From assembly GCA_030620925.1 (NCBI GenBank), contig JAUXIQ010000086.1, positions 1 to 7,495 of the forward strand: DNA of 7,495 nucleotides, written 5' to 3'. This DNA is from Nitrospinota bacterium (GTDB taxonomy: Bacteria; JAUXIQ01). Of the stretch, positions 6,037-7,495 are shown one piece after another (the first letter of the stretch is position 1; the number at the start of each line of letters is the position of its first letter). Position numbers and translations under genes: made by a program. The notes beneath the pieces were generated by a model, which saw only the letters and a program-made list of their open reading frames with translations, was not told where the DNA came from and searched no databases.

Positions 6037-7495
6037 TCAGCGGCCTTTCATCAGCTCTTTGAGTCTGTACAACTTATCGAGGGCGTCCCTGGGGGTAATA
6101 TCGTCCGGATCGATCCCCCTCAGCTCTTCCACCACCTTGAGCCCCGTCCCCGCGAACAAGGATAATTGAGATTCTTCAGCGCTGTCGCCCTTCGATCCTT
6201 CTTCCGGCTGCTCTTTGCTCCTCTTAAGCTCGCCGTATTCGAAGCCGATGAGCAGCTCACTCGCCCTCTTAAGTACTTCGGCGGGGAGACCGGCCAACCG
6301 CGCGACTTGTATGCCGTAGCTCTTGTCCGCGCTGCCTTCAACCACCTTTCGGAGAAACTTTACTTCCTCACCGCTCTCCCTCACCAGCACCTGATAATTC
6401 TTCACCCCCGCTGCCGTTCCCGCCAGCTCGGTGAGCTCATTGTAATGGGTGGCGAACAGCGTCTTGGCCCCGATGCGCGATTCGTCCGCTATGTATTCGG
6501 CCACCGCCCACGCTATGCTCACACCGTCGTAGGTGCTGGTTCCGCGGCCAATTTCGTCCAGGATGATGAGGCTCTTGCCGGTGGCGTTGTTCAATATATT
6601 GGCGGTCTCGTTCATCTCCACCATGAAGGTGCTCAAGCCCCGTGTGAGCTGGTCGTGGGCGCCTACTCGAGTGAATATCCTGTCCACCAGGCCGATTTCC
6701 GCACTTTCCGCGGGCACGAAGCCGCCCATCTGGGCCATGAGAACGATGAGGGCCGTCTGTCTGATAAAGGTCGACTTACCGGCCATGTTGGGGCCGGTGA
6801 CGATGAGCAGCCTGTTACTGTCGTTATCCAGATGCACGTCGTTGGGAACGAAACTCTCCTCCAGCTCAAGTCTCTCCAGGACCGGATGCCGCCCACCGAT
6901 GATCTTTATCTCTCCGTCATCCTTTACGGTCGGGCACCGGTAGTCGTAGTTGGCGGCCGTTTCGGCCAGCGAGCAGAGGACGTCCTTCAGGGCGACCCTG
7001 TGCGAGGCCTCCTGTACCCGGGTGGTGAAACCGGCGACCTCCTGGAGCAGTTCCCTGAACAGCTCCTCCTCCAGTCTGCTGGATTCCTCTTCGGCTTTCA
7101 GGACTTTCTCTTCGTACTCCTTGAGCTCCGGCGTGATGAACCGTTCGGCTCCGGTGAGGGTCTGTTTGCGAATGTAGTCGTCCGGTACGTCGTCCAGGTT
7201 CTTCCTGGTCACCTCTATGTAATATCCGAAGACCTTGTTGTATCCCACCCTGAGGCTGTTGATTCCGGTGCGGTCGCGCTCCCGGGCCTCCAACCGGGCG
7301 ATCCACTCCTTGCCCTGAGAGGAAAGCTCCCGGCAGGAATCCAGTTTCCCGGAATATCCCTCTCTTATCACACCCCCTTCTCTTACGCTGAAAGGAGCGT
7401 CCCTGGCAACGGCCCGCTCCAGGAGCTGACCCAGCTCCTGCAAGTCGTCCCACTCCTCGCTGAGCTCACGGAATATCTCCGAACTCAACGTACGA
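6037..7495 (-). CDS. mutS: DNA mismatch repair protein MutS, C-terminal part
   Basis: MutS recognises base mismatches and loops and, through its ATPase, licenses repair with MutL. The 5' part is outside the window: about 486 codons are visible of a usual 850 to 880, so mismatch-binding domain I, connector II and much of lever III are missing. Counting from the Leu codon at 7486-7488, the clamp region is at about 75-125 (LRVGYNKVFGYYIEV at 79-93, YIRKQTLTGAERFITPELKEYE at 105-126, a longer recognisable stretch). The ATPase has GGRHPV (198-203), Walker A GPNMAGKST (232-240), RGLSTFMVEM (283-292), Walker B LIILDEIGRGTST (307-319) and ATHYNEL (346-352). SADKSYGIQVARLAGLP (386-402) begins the helix-turn-helix dimer element. 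A charged linker (420-440) leads to QLSLF (441-445), a beta-clamp binding motif, and a C-terminal helix ending LKELMKGR. No lesion is seen. mutL is not the next gene downstream. Confidence 0.97.
   Translation of the reverse strand, partial: RTLSSEIFRELSEEWDDLQELGQLLERAVARDAPFSVREGGVIREGYSGKLDSCRELSSQGKEWIARLEARERDRTGINSLRVGYNKVFGYYIEVTRKNLDDVPDDYIRKQTLTGAERFITPELKEYEEKVLKAEEESSRLEEELFRELLQEVAGFTTRVQEASHRVALKDVLCSLAETAANYDYRCPTVKDDGEIKIIGGRHPVLERLELEESFVPNDVHLDNDSNRLLIVTGPNMAGKSTFIRQTALIVLMAQMGGFVPAESAEIGLVDRIFTRVGAHDQLTRGLSTFMVEMNETANILNNATGKSLIILDEIGRGTSTYDGVSIAWAVAEYIADESRIGAKTLFATHYNELTELAGTAAGVKNYQVLVRESGEEVKFLRKVVEGSADKSYGIQVARLAGLPAEVLKRASELLIGFEYGELKRSKEQPEEGSKGDSAEESQLSLFAGTGLKVVEELRGIDPDDITPRDALDKLYRLKELMKGR
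6154..6168 (-). other. Codons for a sliding-clamp (DnaN) binding motif in MutS
   Basis: The minus strand encodes Q-L-S-L-F, which matches the bacterial beta-clamp consensus QL[S/D]LF. It sits at the end of the acidic linker between the MutS ATPase domain and the C-terminal helix, the same region where E. coli MutS has its clamp-binding peptide. The assignment is by motif only. Confidence 0.7.

Noticed and set aside
6533-6943. Plus-strand open frame of 136 codons opposite mutS
   Set aside because: It lies wholly antisense to the conserved ATPase domain, has no recognisable domain, and reads as a compositional mirror of mutS codons.
1-7495. CRISPR arrays, insertion sequences, tRNA genes, phage or defence genes
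   Set aside because: I saw no spaced direct repeats, transposase motifs, terminal inverted repeats, cloverleaf sequences or phage-type proteins on either strand.

Overview
The window is bacterial chromosomal DNA with moderately high GC. All eight recognisable genes lie on the minus strand, so the order of transcription runs from high to low coordinates. Bacterial origin is supported by a MutS mismatch-repair protein, strong Shine-Dalgarno sequences, GTG starts, a signal peptide typical of bacteria, and one near-consensus sigma-70 promoter. I see no mobile element, CRISPR array, tRNA, rRNA or origin. The lineage cannot be fixed by eye. The MutS type and the mix of a DUF123 GIY-YIG protein with several small methyltransferases would suit an anaerobic or uncultured lineage such as the Chloroflexota (Dehalococcoidia), but this is only a guess.

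Upstream block (7495 to about 4102): the C-terminal half of mutS, running off the window edge; an O-methyltransferase of the acetylserotonin/hydroxyneurosporene methyltransferase fold; then an exported protein that joins a bifunctional-nuclease (BFN, DUF151) domain to a PDZ domain. The gaps are only tens of bases, so this looks like one transcript. It probably ends at a hairpin plus T-run near 3951-3984.

Middle gap (3860-4101, 242 bp): the longest non-coding stretch. It holds the putative terminator followed at once by the best promoter in the window (TTGATT, 17 bp, TATAAT), pointing into the next block.

Downstream block (3859 to 1): a class I SAM methyltransferase (GTG start), a 93-aa two-helix membrane protein with an acidic tail, a family-4 glycosyltransferase (GTG start), a second class I methyltransferase overlapping it by 20 bp, a DUF123 GIY-YIG protein, and the start of an exported SH3b protein cut by the window edge. 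The glycosyltransferase and the methyltransferases suggest synthesis or modification of a glycoconjugate or lipid at the envelope; the substrate cannot be read from the sequence. DUF123 and SH3b are probably co-transcribed passengers.

The least ordinary features are the exported BFN-PDZ architecture and the compact terminator/promoter hinge. No clearly new multi-gene system is demonstrable here.
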